Source of the DNA: Burkholderia cepacia
Lineage (GTDB): Bacteria > Pseudomonadota > Gammaproteobacteria > Burkholderiales > Burkholderiaceae
Assembly: GCF_001718835.1 (NCBI RefSeq)
Contig: NZ_CP013443.1
Coordinates: 868,001-932,000, forward strand
Length of the DNA stretch: 64,000 nt
Direction of reading: 5' to 3'
The position numbers were made by a program, and so were the translations under genes. Below are positions 7,813 to 15,891 of the stretch, in pieces. Position 1 is the first letter of the stretch. Every line of letters starts with the position of its first letter. A model generated the notes under the pieces. It was given only the letters and a program-made list of their open reading frames with translations. It had not been told where the DNA came from and searched no databases.

Positions 7813-8595
7813 ATGATGGACGATTCGCGCAAGCCCTCGAACGAACACGACGCGGACGCGTCGGCCCGGCTGCTGTCCGCGTTGCTGGACGGCGAGCTGT
7901 CCGGGCGCGAGCGAAACGAGATGCTCGAGCGGGTGCAGGCCGATCCGGAGGAGGCCGAACGATTCGCGCATTACCGGGCGCAGCGCGACGCACTGCAGGC
8001 GCTGTTCCCGCTGCCGGGTGCCGCGCCCGCGCTGTTCGTGCAGCGCCGCGCATCGTGGCGTCGCGCCGTCGCGGCCGGTCTCGGCGGGCTCGCGGCCGGG
8101 CTGCTGATCGGCATCGCGCTGCATGCCGAATGGACGACGTTCAGCGGGACGCCGGCGTTCGCCGCGCGAGCGGATGTCGCGTACGCGGTGTACGCGATCG
8201 ATCGCCAGCACCCGGTCGAAATCGGCGCGAGCGAGCCGGAGCGGCTCGCGGCGTGGCTGTCGGAACGCGTCGGCCAGCCGGTGCGCGCGCCGTCGCTCGA
8301 CGAATACGGTTACGCGCTGCTCGGCGGCCGGCTGCTCCCGGGCGACGCGGGGCCGGCCGCGCAACTGATGTACCAGCGGGCGGACGGCGAGCGCGTGACG
8401 CTGTACGCGACCGTATTCGGCGGGCGCAGCGTGGCGCCGCGCGCGCTCGTCGCCGACGGCCGCCGCACCTACTTCTGGTCGGATCGCGGGATGGGCTACG
8501 CATTGTCCGGCCAGGGCGATGAACGGCGCCTGCGCGAACTCGCGATCGAAGCGTGCGGCGCGCTCGGCGGCCGGACCGACGCGTGGAAGGGGTGA
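7813..8595 (+). CDS. Transmembrane anti-sigma factor
   Basis: 260 residues. The cytoplasmic N-terminal part (about 17-60) reads SARLLSALLDGELSGRERNEMLERV, the helical anti-sigma pattern seen in RskA/RseA-like proteins. One hydrophobic helix (about 80-98, AVAAGLGGLAAGLLIGIAL) is followed by a periplasmic domain of about 160 residues. There is no zinc HxxxCxxC motif, so it is not a ZAS-type redox sensor. It starts 10 bp after the ECF sigma gene and presumably sequesters that sigma at the membrane. The periplasmic sensing domain is not recognised. Confidence 0.82.
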   Translation: MMDDSRKPSNEHDADASARLLSALLDGELSGRERNEMLERVQADPEEAERFAHYRAQRDALQALFPLPGAAPALFVQRRASWRRAVAAGLGGLAAGLLIGIALHAEWTTFSGTPAFAARADVAYAVYAIDRQHPVEIGASEPERLAAWLSERVGQPVRAPSLDEYGYALLGGRLLPGDAGPAAQLMYQRADGERVTLYATVFGGRSVAPRALVADGRRTYFWSDRGMGYALSGQGDERRLRELAIEACGALGGRTDAWKG

Positions 8596-8626
8596 CGAGC
8601 CGCGTAGCGCGGAAACGGAGGATGCG

Positions 8627-9049
8627 ATGTGGCGGACGGCCCGAATCCTGTTGCTTGCGCTGGCGGCCGGCGCGGCCGGCATGGGCGCCGCGCGCGCCGC
8701 CGACGATGCGCCGGTGCGCGTGCCCGTCGACGCCGATGGCGTGCAGCGGGTCGCGATCGTCGGCGGCAGCTATTTCTTCCGGCCGAACCACGTGATCGTG
8801 AAGGCCCGCGTCCCGGTCGAGCTGATGGTGTCGAAGGAGGCCGGGCTGACGCCGCACAGCTTCGAAATCGATGCGCCGCAGGCCGGCATCGCGGTGCGCA
8901 CCGAGTTGTCGACCACGCCGAAGACGTTCCGCTTCACGCCGGCGCAGCCGGGCCGGTTCGCCTACTATTGCACGCATCGGCTGCTGTTTTTCAGCAGCCA
9001 TCGCGAGCGCGGGATGGAAGGCGTGCTCGATGTCGAGGCGGCGCCGTGA
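8627..9049 (+). CDS. Secreted cupredoxin-like protein
   Basis: 140 residues with a signal peptide ending near GAARA (about residue 24). The mature part has cupredoxin features: TPHSFEID supplies one candidate copper His, and YYCTHRLLFFSSHRERGM supplies Cys, His and Met ligands late in the sequence. That His...Cys...His...Met spacing suggests a mononuclear copper site or a structurally related metal site in the periplasm. I chose the ATG at 8627 because the signal peptide begins there; GGAG at 8617-8620 serves as ribosome-binding site. It is translationally coupled to the next gene (GTGA overlap). Confidence 0.75.
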   Translation: MWRTARILLLALAAGAAGMGAARAADDAPVRVPVDADGVQRVAIVGGSYFFRPNHVIVKARVPVELMVSKEAGLTPHSFEIDAPQAGIAVRTELSTTPKTFRFTPAQPGRFAYYCTHRLLFFSSHRERGMEGVLDVEAAP

Positions 9050-9681
9050 TTGCCGGATGGCTGGCCGCCGCCGCGTTGCTTGGAGCGAGCATGACCGCCG
9101 ATCCCGTGACCGTCGCGCAGGCGCATTTCGAGCAGGCGAGCTCGTACCGGGCGACGATCCGTGCGTGGCCGCGGCAGGGCGAGCATACCGAGATCCGCTA
9201 CGCGTACCGCAAGCCCGGCTACATCCGGATGGATTTCGTGTCGCCGCATCACGGCGCGGTGCTCGCGTACGATCCCGGCGACGGCAAGGTGCGGCTGCGC
9301 CCGTTCGGCGCGCATGCGCCGCCCGCGCTGACGCTGTCGCCGTCCAATCCGCTCGTGCGCGACCGCAGCGGCCATCGGGTCGACCGGTCCGACGTCGGCG
9401 AACTGTTGCGCAACGTTCATGCGCTGCAGGAGGGCGGCGTGACCGTGCTGCAGGGCGAGGAGGCCGTCGGCGGCCGGACCGCGCTGCGCGTGTCGGTCAC
9501 GGGCGCGCCCGCGCATGCGGTCGACGGTGTTCATCGCTACCGGCTGTGGCTGGATACCGAGGACGGTTTTCCGCTGAAGGTCGTCAGCTTCGCGGACGAT
9601 GGCGACGTGCCGCTCGAAACCGTGACGCTCGACGACGTCGAGATCGACGTCGCGTTTCCCGATCATTTCTTCGATCCCTGA
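9046..9681 (+). CDS. LolA-fold outer-membrane lipoprotein-sorting-like protein
   Basis: 211 residues, starting at a GTG that overlaps the upstream stop codon (GTGA, 9046-9049). A short hydrophobic N-terminus (IAGWLAAAALLGASM) suggests export. The following sequence, YRATIRAW...YAYRKPGYIRMDFVSP, has the alternating beta pattern of LolA/LolB-like and DUF1571 proteins that bind lipid in a half-barrel. YRLWLDTEDGFPLKVVSF near the C-terminus agrees with that fold. No N-terminal lipobox is seen. Its place in the sigma/anti-sigma/cupredoxin set suggests an envelope function; the exact role is unknown. Confidence 0.6.
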   Translation: MIAGWLAAAALLGASMTADPVTVAQAHFEQASSYRATIRAWPRQGEHTEIRYAYRKPGYIRMDFVSPHHGAVLAYDPGDGKVRLRPFGAHAPPALTLSPSNPLVRDRSGHRVDRSDVGELLRNVHALQEGGVTVLQGEEAVGGRTALRVSVTGAPAHAVDGVHRYRLWLDTEDGFPLKVVSFADDGDVPLETVTLDDVEIDVAFPDHFFDP

Positions 9682-9696
9682 TATGCCGGAGGCTGC

Positions 9697-10245
9697 ATGG
9701 CGGAATATCGGTTCTCGACGACCTGGCGCGTCGACGCGCCGCTCGCGGCGGTGTGGGACGCGATCTACCAGGTCGACCGCTGGCCCGACTGGTGGAAGGG
9801 CGCCGTGCGCACCGTCGAGATCGAGCCGGGCGACGCGCGTGGCGTCGGCGCGCTGCACCGGTACACGTGGAAGGGCGCGCTGCCGTACCGGCTGACCTTC
9901 GACATGCGCGTGCGACGCGTCGAGCCGCGTCATGCGCTCGAAGGCCGCGCGAGCGGCGCGATCGAGGGCGACGGATGCTGGTCGTTCGCCGTCGACGGCG
10001 AACGCACGATCGTGCGCTACGACTGGCACATCCGCACGCACGTGCGCTGGATGAACCGGCTGGAGCCGCTCGGTCGGCCGCTGTTCCGATGGAATCACGA
10101 CGTCGTGATGCGCGCAGGCGCGCGCGGGCTCGCGCAACTGCTCGGCGCCTGCGTCGAGGCGGACGGCCGGTCGTTCGCGCCGGTCGCCGGCGCGTGCCGC
10201 GCATGCTGTGCGGACCCGCAGGGCGGGCCGGCGGGCCGCGGCTGA
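9697..10245 (+). CDS. SRPBCC (START-like) superfamily protein
   Basis: 182-residue cytoplasmic protein with the classic opening of polyketide-cyclase/START-like domains: FSTTWRVDAPLAAVWDAIYQVDRWPDWWKG (about 6-35). Later strands include YRLTFDMRVRRVEP and a long C-terminal helix with WNHDVVMRAGARGLAQLL. Such domains form a hydrophobic pocket for lipids or aromatic ligands. The C-terminal 30 residues are Cys/Ala/Gly-rich and not conserved-looking. It starts 15 bp after the LolA-like gene and is the last gene of the ECF operon. Confidence 0.78.
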   Translation: MAEYRFSTTWRVDAPLAAVWDAIYQVDRWPDWWKGAVRTVEIEPGDARGVGALHRYTWKGALPYRLTFDMRVRRVEPRHALEGRASGAIEGDGCWSFAVDGERTIVRYDWHIRTHVRWMNRLEPLGRPLFRWNHDVVMRAGARGLAQLLGACVEADGRSFAPVAGACRACCADPQGGPAGRG

Positions 10246-10580
10246 CGCGCGGGGCCGAAGGCGCCGCGCGGGGCTGTCAGCGGCGCGCCGGCCCTGTCGG
10301 CGAATCCCTACACGACGGACCGCGAAAATATGACGTGAAGATCAGCGTTCGATGATTTGAATCCCGCCCGCCGTTGCCGATACTTTCCTCACAACAAACG
10401 TATTCCGTTTTTCGTCCGACGTGATCGAACCTGCCCCCGACGCGGGTGCCGATATCCCCACAACGGACGCCTCCGTGCCCGGTTCAGCGATCGAACGCTG
10501 CATGAGGCTTGAGTGGCTGGCTTCCTTCTTGTCGAACCAGCAGCTTGACATCCCGTATTCAAAACCACACGGAGACCATC
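10246..10580. other. Intergenic region
   Basis: 335 bp after the ECF operon. A GC-only hairpin (CGCGCGG at 10246-10252 with CCGCGCG at 10264-10270) could help end transcription but has no T-run. The rest is AT-richer, without a recognisable gene, and leads to the small frame at 10581. Confidence 0.5.
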
Positions 10581-10721
10581 ATGAGCCGCGCAGCCCAGGA
10601 CCTGATCGAATTGCAACGCCTCGCCCAGAGCGGCGCCGGCGCGTTGACCGAGCACCTTCTACGTGAACTGGCGAAGAGCCTCATCGCCGAGGGCGTGTCG
10701 GACGTGCGCGGCGGATGCTGA
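10581..10721 (+). CDS. Small hypothetical protein (46 aa)
   Basis: ATG at 10581 follows a ribosome-binding site GGAGA with good spacing (10571-10575). The product starts MSRAAQDLIELQRLAQSGAG and is a compact amphipathic helical peptide with LTEHLLRELAKSLIAEG. Codon use looks like that of real genes here. No known family was recognised. It stands alone between the ECF operon and the convergent ABC operon. Confidence 0.5.
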   Translation: MSRAAQDLIELQRLAQSGAGALTEHLLRELAKSLIAEGVSDVRGGC

Positions 10722-10805
10722 ACGCCGGGTATGTCCGGCGGTGCGCGTGACGGCGCGCCGATGGAGCGACGACGAACGGCAGGCCGGCGCCCCGCGCCGC
10801 GAACC

Positions 10806-11855
10806 TCAGCGCGCGTACGCCATCACCGCGCCGTCGACCGCGAGCGCGACGCGCTCGCCGACCGCCGGACAGCGATGGCCGGGCACCCGCGCACGCACGA
10901 GCGTGTCGGGCGCGGTGGCGAGACGCGCGAACACGTCAGCGTCCTGGCCCGCGAACTGCGCGGCTTCGACGCGCGCCGTATGGCCGCGCGCGGTGTCGGC
11001 AAGCGCCGCCGGCATGACGTGGATCTGCTCGGGACGCAGCATCGCGTCGGCCGGCCCGTCGGGCAGCGGCGCGACGAGCGGCAGTTCGCCGAGCGCGCAT
11101 GCGATGCGGCCGTCGCGTACCTGTCCCGCCAGCAGCACGGCCTGCCCGACGAACGATGCGACGTCGCGCGTGACCGGCTGCCGGTACAGCGTCTGCGGCG
11201 CCGCCGTCTGGACGAGCCGGCCGTGCCACATCACCGCTACTTCGTCGCCGAGCGTCATCGCCTCGGGCTGGTCGTGCGTGACGAGCACCGATGTCGCGCC
11301 CGCCGCGGCGAGCGCATCCGCGACCGCGCTGCGCGTTTCGTGGCGCAGCGACGTGTCGAGCGCGGAGAACGGTTCGTCGAGGATCACGAGCGACGGCTCT
11401 GGCGCGAGCGCGCGGGCGAGCGCGACGCGCTGCTGCTGGCCGCCGGACAGTTGCTGCGGCGCGCGGTTCGCATACGATGCCGGCAGCCCGACCATCTCGA
11501 GCAGTTCGTCGACGCGATGATGGCGCCGCCGCGCCGCGCGCGGCAGCCCGAACGCGATGTTGTCGGCCACCGACAGGTGCGGAAACAGCGCGCCTTCCTG
11601 CGGCACGTAGCCGATGCGCCGCCGCTCGGGCGCGACGTGCGTGTCGGCCGATGCGACGCAGCGGCCGTCGATTTCGACGGTGCCGCGCTCGGCGCGCTCG
11701 AAGCCGCACAGCACGCGCAGCAGGGTGGTCTTGCCGCTGCCGGACGGGCCGAGCAGCGCGAGCCGCGAGCCACGCCGCACCGTGAGGTCGATGTCGTGCA
11801 GCACCGCGTGCGCGCCGAACGACTTGGAGAGGCCGCGGATTCGGAGTTCGCTCAT
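10806..11855 (-). CDS. Ferric iron ABC transporter ATP-binding protein, FbpC-like
   Basis: 349-residue ATPase. Walker A GPSGSGKT lies at about 36-43, followed by a Q-loop in YVPQEGALFPHLSV, the signature LSGGQQQR, Walker B VILDEP and the H-loop VTHDQPEA. A C-terminal TOBE-like domain of about 100 residues (LRPEQIHVMP) marks the Fe3+/spermidine/sulfate importer class. It energises the permease encoded immediately upstream. Start at 11855; the permease stop lies 37 bp upstream. It is the last gene of the leftward porin-to-fbpC operon. Confidence 0.9.
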   Translation of the reverse strand: MSELRIRGLSKSFGAHAVLHDIDLTVRRGSRLALLGPSGSGKTTLLRVLCGFERAERGTVEIDGRCVASADTHVAPERRRIGYVPQEGALFPHLSVADNIAFGLPRAARRRHHRVDELLEMVGLPASYANRAPQQLSGGQQQRVALARALAPEPSLVILDEPFSALDTSLRHETRSAVADALAAAGATSVLVTHDQPEAMTLGDEVAVMWHGRLVQTAAPQTLYRQPVTRDVASFVGQAVLLAGQVRDGRIACALGELPLVAPLPDGPADAMLRPEQIHVMPAALADTARGHTARVEAAQFAGQDADVFARLATAPDTLVRARVPGHRCPAVGERVALAVDGAVMAYAR

Positions 11856-11892
11856 GGAGGGATCGGGTAGGGCGCGTCGGGCGGACGGCGGC

Positions 11893-13500
11893 TCACGCGC
11901 GCACGGAGGCCCGGCCGAGCAACAGGAACAGGACGATGGACGCGCCGAGCGACAGCGCGACGAGCAGCGCCGCATAGGGCGCCGCGGCGGCGAACGCGAG
12001 CGTCGCCGTGTCGCTCCACACCTGCGTCGCGAGCGTGCGGGTGCCGATGGGCGACAGCAGCAGCGTCGCGTTGAGTTCCGTCACGACCGAGATGAACACC
12101 ATCGTCGCGGCCGCGCCGAGGCCGGGCGCGGCGAGCGGCAGCACCACGCGCGCGAGCGTCGCGCGCCAGCCGAGGCCGAGCGCGCGCGCGGTTTCCTCGA
12201 GCCGGACCTGCACGTGCGACAGCGCGGCGCGCACGCTGACGACCGCGAGCGGCAGGAACAGGATCGCGTACGCGCCGATCAGCATCGGCGCGCTCTGGTA
12301 CAGCGGCTCGACGAGCCGCACCGTCAGCGAGACCAGCGCGAGCGCGACGACGATGCCCGGCACGCCCTGCACGGTCATCACGATGCGCTCGAACGTCGTT
12401 GCGACGCGGCCCGGAAAGCGCGCCAGCAGGAACGCGAGCGGCAGCGCGAGCAGCGTCGTCAGCGTGGCGCCGGCGAGACCGTAGCCGGACGACGCGAGCG
12501 CGGCCTGCCACAGCAGCTCGGGCGACACGTCGGCCGGCGTGACGGCGGCCGCGCCCTGTTGCGTGAGCCAGTAGCCGATCATCGCGAGCGGCACGCCGAG
12601 CGTCGCGGACGTGAGGGCGACGAAGCCCGCGACGGCGACGCCGCGCCATGCGCCGAGCTCGTAACGCAGTGCGGCGCGGCGCGCCGCGCGATGCGTGAGC
12701 CCGTAGCGCGCGCGGCCGCGCACGCGCGCTTCGACGGCCACGCAGACGAGGCACAGCGCGATCAGCACGCAGCCGAGCAGCGAGGCGCCGCCGCCGTCGA
12801 ACGCGGTGCGGTATTCCGCATAGATCTCGGTCGTGAACGTGCGAAAGCGCAGCAACTGGAAGGCGCCGAACTCGGACAGCACGCCGAGCGCGACGAGCAG
12901 CATCCCGCCGCACAGCGCGGGGCGCAACTGCGGCAGCACGACGCGGAAGAAGGTATGCCACGGCGAGCAGCCGAGCGTGCGCGCGCTTTCCTCCAGCGCG
13001 GGGTCGAGTTCGCGCAGCGCGGCGGCCACCGGCAGGTAGACGAGCGGGAAGTACGCGGAGGTCAGCACGATCAGCGCGCCGAGGAAATCCTGCAGGTCGA
13101 GGCTCAGCGATACCCACGCGTAGCTCGTGACGAACGGCGGCACCGCGAGCGGCGCGGCCGCCAGCGCGGCCCACAGCGGCCGCAACGGCAGCGTCGTGCG
13201 TTCGACGCACCACGCGACGGCCGTGCCGAGCACCGCGCAGGTGAGCGTTGCCGCGAGCGTAATCAGCAGCGTGTTGACAAGCAACTCGCCGACGAGCGGG
13301 CGCCACAGCAGCTCGATCGCATCGTCGACGCCGAAGGTGGCCGCGCGGTACAGCGTGAAGCCGAGCGGCAACAGGATCGCGAGCGGCCCGAGCAGCGCGG
13401 CCGCGACGAGCGCGTGCGGCGCGCGCCGCCATGCCGCGCCGCGACCGGCGTCGGGCGTGACGGCGGCGACGGTGGGCGTGGCGGGAACGGCGTCGCTCAT
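11893..13500 (-). CDS. Ferric iron ABC transporter permease, FbpB-like (fused two-domain)
   Basis: 535 residues and about 12 hydrophobic helices, made of two homologous BPD_transp_1 halves fused in one chain, as in FbpB/HitB/SfuB iron permeases. EAA-type loops are visible in both halves: EESARTLGCSPWHTFFRVVLP in the first and EETARALGLGWRATLARVVLP in the second. These are the contact sites for the ATPase. The ATG at 13500 lies immediately before the stop codon region of the substrate-binding gene (13503), so the genes are tightly coupled. Confidence 0.9.
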   Translation of the reverse strand: MSDAVPATPTVAAVTPDAGRGAAWRRAPHALVAAALLGPLAILLPLGFTLYRAATFGVDDAIELLWRPLVGELLVNTLLITLAATLTCAVLGTAVAWCVERTTLPLRPLWAALAAAPLAVPPFVTSYAWVSLSLDLQDFLGALIVLTSAYFPLVYLPVAAALRELDPALEESARTLGCSPWHTFFRVVLPQLRPALCGGMLLVALGVLSEFGAFQLLRFRTFTTEIYAEYRTAFDGGGASLLGCVLIALCLVCVAVEARVRGRARYGLTHRAARRAALRYELGAWRGVAVAGFVALTSATLGVPLAMIGYWLTQQGAAAVTPADVSPELLWQAALASSGYGLAGATLTTLLALPLAFLLARFPGRVATTFERIVMTVQGVPGIVVALALVSLTVRLVEPLYQSAPMLIGAYAILFLPLAVVSVRAALSHVQVRLEETARALGLGWRATLARVVLPLAAPGLGAAATMVFISVVTELNATLLLSPIGTRTLATQVWSDTATLAFAAAAPYAALLVALSLGASIVLFLLLGRASVRA

Positions 13501-13502
13501 GC

Positions 13503-14537
13503 TCAGAGGAGGCCGGCCTGACGCAGCAGCTTGCCGGCCTGGCTGTCGTCGCCGAGCTGTTCGAACGTCAGCGCCGGCGGGCTCAGTTCGTTGAACGGTT
13601 TCAGGATCGGATCGGGGGCGACGCCCGGATGCAGCGGATACTCGAAGCTGACGTGGCCGCCCGCCATCAGCTTCTGCGCACGCTCGCTGACGAGATACGC
13701 GACGAACTTCTGCGCTTCCGGCTGGTGCTTCGACGCTTTCAGCACCGCGGCGCCGGACACGTTGACGGCACCGCCGACGTCGCCGTGGCCGAAGTGATGG
13801 ATCGCGCTGCGCGTCGACTTGTCGCCGAGTTCGGCGTGCAGGCGGTCCCAGTAGTAGTTGTTGACGATGCCGGTCAGCACGCCGCCGCGGTTGACGGCGG
13901 CCGTCACGCCTTCGTCGTCGTCGAAGATCTGCGCGTTGGCCTTCAGGCCCTTCAGCCATTGCAGCGTCGCGGCCTCGCCGTGCAGCGCGAGCACCGCGCT
14001 CACGAGCGGCAGGAAGTCCGCGTCGCTCGGCGCGACGCCGACCTTGCCCTTCCATTCGGGCTTCGCGAGATCGAGCAGCGACGCGGGCAACTGTTGCTGC
14101 TGGATTTTCGCGGTGTTGTAGACGAGCACGTTCTCGCGTGCGAGCACGCCGACCCAGTTGCCGTCGGCCGGGTTGAAGCGCGCGGGCACGGCCTTCAGTG
14201 CGTCGGCGTCGACTTTCGCGAACAGGCCCTTGCGGTCGAGCAGCACGAGCTCAGGCGAGTTTTCGGTGAAGTACACGTCGGCCGGCGTGCGGTCGCCTTC
14301 CGCGACGATCTGCGCGGCGAGCGCGGGGCCCTCGCCCGAGCGCACCTTCACGGAGATGCCGCTCTGTGCTTCGAAGTCCTTGACGAGCTGGTTCACGACC
14401 TGCTCGTGCTGCGCGTTGTACAGCGTGAGCGTCGCGGCATGCGTGCGGGTGGCGTGCAGCGCGCCGGTCAGCATCAGCGCGGCGGCCGCCGCGGCGATCA
14501 GGTGCCGCAGCGGGCGGCTAACGGGTGAAGTCTTCAT
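13503..14537 (-). CDS. Ferric iron ABC transporter periplasmic binding protein, FbpA-like
   Basis: 344 residues with a signal peptide (RHLIAAAAAALMLTGALHA). The mature sequence TLTLYNAQHEQVVNQLVKDF and PADVYFTENSPELVLLD fits the FbpA/FutA class of SBP_bac transferrin-like binders. The Tyr pair in NNYYWDRL is a plausible set of Fe(III) ligands. Its gene order (binding protein, two-domain permease, ATPase) is the standard fbpABC arrangement. Upstream lie genes for a Tat-exported DyP peroxidase, a propeller protein and a porin on the same strand, suggesting one iron-linked operon. Confidence 0.9.
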   Translation of the reverse strand: MKTSPVSRPLRHLIAAAAAALMLTGALHATRTHAATLTLYNAQHEQVVNQLVKDFEAQSGISVKVRSGEGPALAAQIVAEGDRTPADVYFTENSPELVLLDRKGLFAKVDADALKAVPARFNPADGNWVGVLARENVLVYNTAKIQQQQLPASLLDLAKPEWKGKVGVAPSDADFLPLVSAVLALHGEAATLQWLKGLKANAQIFDDDEGVTAAVNRGGVLTGIVNNYYWDRLHAELGDKSTRSAIHHFGHGDVGGAVNVSGAAVLKASKHQPEAQKFVAYLVSERAQKLMAGGHVSFEYPLHPGVAPDPILKPFNELSPPALTFEQLGDDSQAGKLLRQAGLL

Positions 14538-14584
14538 GTCGGTAATCGGGTAGTGAATCCGGAAAGGCCGGCGGGCGTGTCGAA

Positions 14585-15880
14585 CTACGCGCCGAACAGC
14601 GCGGCGCCGATATACGAACCAGGTTGCGCGCCCGGCGGGCACGCGAAGATCGCGCTGCCGACGTGCGTGGTGAACTGGTTCATGATGTCCAGCTTCGAGA
14701 GCTTCTCGTTGATCGGAATGAAGCCACGGCGCGGGTCGCGCTGGTGCGCGACGAACATCAGCCCCGCGTCGTACTCGGTCTGCTGGCGCCACGGCGGCCA
14801 GCGCTCGATGTAGAAGTTCGTGCTGTCGTTGTACGAGTACGCGCGGCGCAGGATCTGCGCGCCGTTGTTGAGCTGCGGCGACGCGAGGCGCGCATGCGCG
14901 TTGTCGGGGATCACCGGGTTGCCGTCCTTGTCGGCCGCGTCGAGGTCGAGCGCCTCGAACTCGTCCTTCCGGCCGAGCGGCGCGCCGCTGTATTTGTGGC
15001 GGCCGACCACCTGTTCCTGGAAGCCGAGCTCCGTGTTGTCCCAGTGCTCGAGCGTGATGCGGATCCGGCGCACGACCGTGTAGGTGCCGCCGTTCATCCA
15101 TGCCGGGCCTTCGCTGCCGGCCCACACGAATGCGTTCATCGCGGCCGGATCGGACATCGACGGATTCATCGTGCCGTCCTTGAAACCCATCAGGTTGCGC
15201 GGCGTCTCGCCGGGCTTGCCCGACGTGAAGCCGGCCTGGCCCCAGCGCATCTGCGTTGCCTTCGCGCCGAGGCGCACGAGCTGGCGCACCGCGTGGAACG
15301 CGACCTGCGCGTCGTCCGCGCAGGCCTGGATGAACAGGTCGCCGCCGGTTTTCTCGGGCAGCAACTGGTCGCCGTTGAAACGCGGCAGGTCGACGAGCGC
15401 GGCGGGGCGATGCTTCGCGAGGCCGTAGCGGTCCTTGCCCGCGAGCGCGAACAGGCCGGGCCCGAAGCCGAACGTGAGGGTCAGGCGGGCGGGGCCGAGG
15501 CCGAGCGCGTCGCCGCCATCGACGGGGGCCGTGTCGTCCCCGCCCGACGTGACGAGCGGTTGCGCGGTGTCGCCGCGTGTCATCCGCGCGGCGGCGTCGG
15601 TCCAGGTCTTCAGCAGCGCGATGACGTCCGCGCGCTGCGCCGTCGTCAGGTCGAGCGCCGCGAAATACGCGTGGCGCTGCTGCGGCGTCACGATGCCGCC
15701 CTGGTGCCGGCCGTAGAACGGCTCGACGCCGTCGTGCGCGGGCGCTTCCGGAGGCGGCGCGCCGGCCGCATGCGCGGCGGGCATCGACGCGGCGGCGAGG
15801 CCGGCGGCCACCGCGGCGCCGCCCGCCTTCAGGAAGCCGCGCCGTGCGGGGCGGGGCGGCCGGTTGCGATCGTTTGCCAT
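14585..15880 (-). CDS. Tat-exported dye-decolorizing (DyP) heme peroxidase, EfeB-like
   Basis: 431 residues. The N-terminus has a twin-arginine signal (ARRGFLKAG, residues 12-20) and a hydrophobic stretch, so the folded heme protein goes to the periplasm. The DyP signature GFKDGT (GxxDG) is present, and PRFNGDQL and RRIRITLEHW are typical of EfeB/YcdB-type deferrochelatases. EfeB has been proposed to release iron from heme or to oxidise Fe(II). Being cotranscribed with a ferric ABC importer makes an oxidation-then-uptake role attractive here; that role is inference. Start ATG at 15880. Confidence 0.88.
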   Translation of the reverse strand: MANDRNRPPRPARRGFLKAGGAAVAAGLAAASMPAAHAAGAPPPEAPAHDGVEPFYGRHQGGIVTPQQRHAYFAALDLTTAQRADVIALLKTWTDAAARMTRGDTAQPLVTSGGDDTAPVDGGDALGLGPARLTLTFGFGPGLFALAGKDRYGLAKHRPAALVDLPRFNGDQLLPEKTGGDLFIQACADDAQVAFHAVRQLVRLGAKATQMRWGQAGFTSGKPGETPRNLMGFKDGTMNPSMSDPAAMNAFVWAGSEGPAWMNGGTYTVVRRIRITLEHWDNTELGFQEQVVGRHKYSGAPLGRKDEFEALDLDAADKDGNPVIPDNAHARLASPQLNNGAQILRRAYSYNDSTNFYIERWPPWRQQTEYDAGLMFVAHQRDPRRGFIPINEKLSKLDIMNQFTTHVGSAIFACPPGAQPGSYIGAALFGA

Positions 15881-15891
15881 GGTTCGCTCCG

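Noticed and set aside
10246..10270. GC-only hairpin after the SRPBCC gene as a terminator
   Set aside because: No T-run follows; GC-rich palindromes are frequent by chance in this genome.
11614..13521. Long forward-strand frame over the Fbp permease and ATPase genes
   Set aside because: Product is Arg/Gln/His-rich without any fold signature and lies antisense to well-recognised fbpB and fbpC genes.
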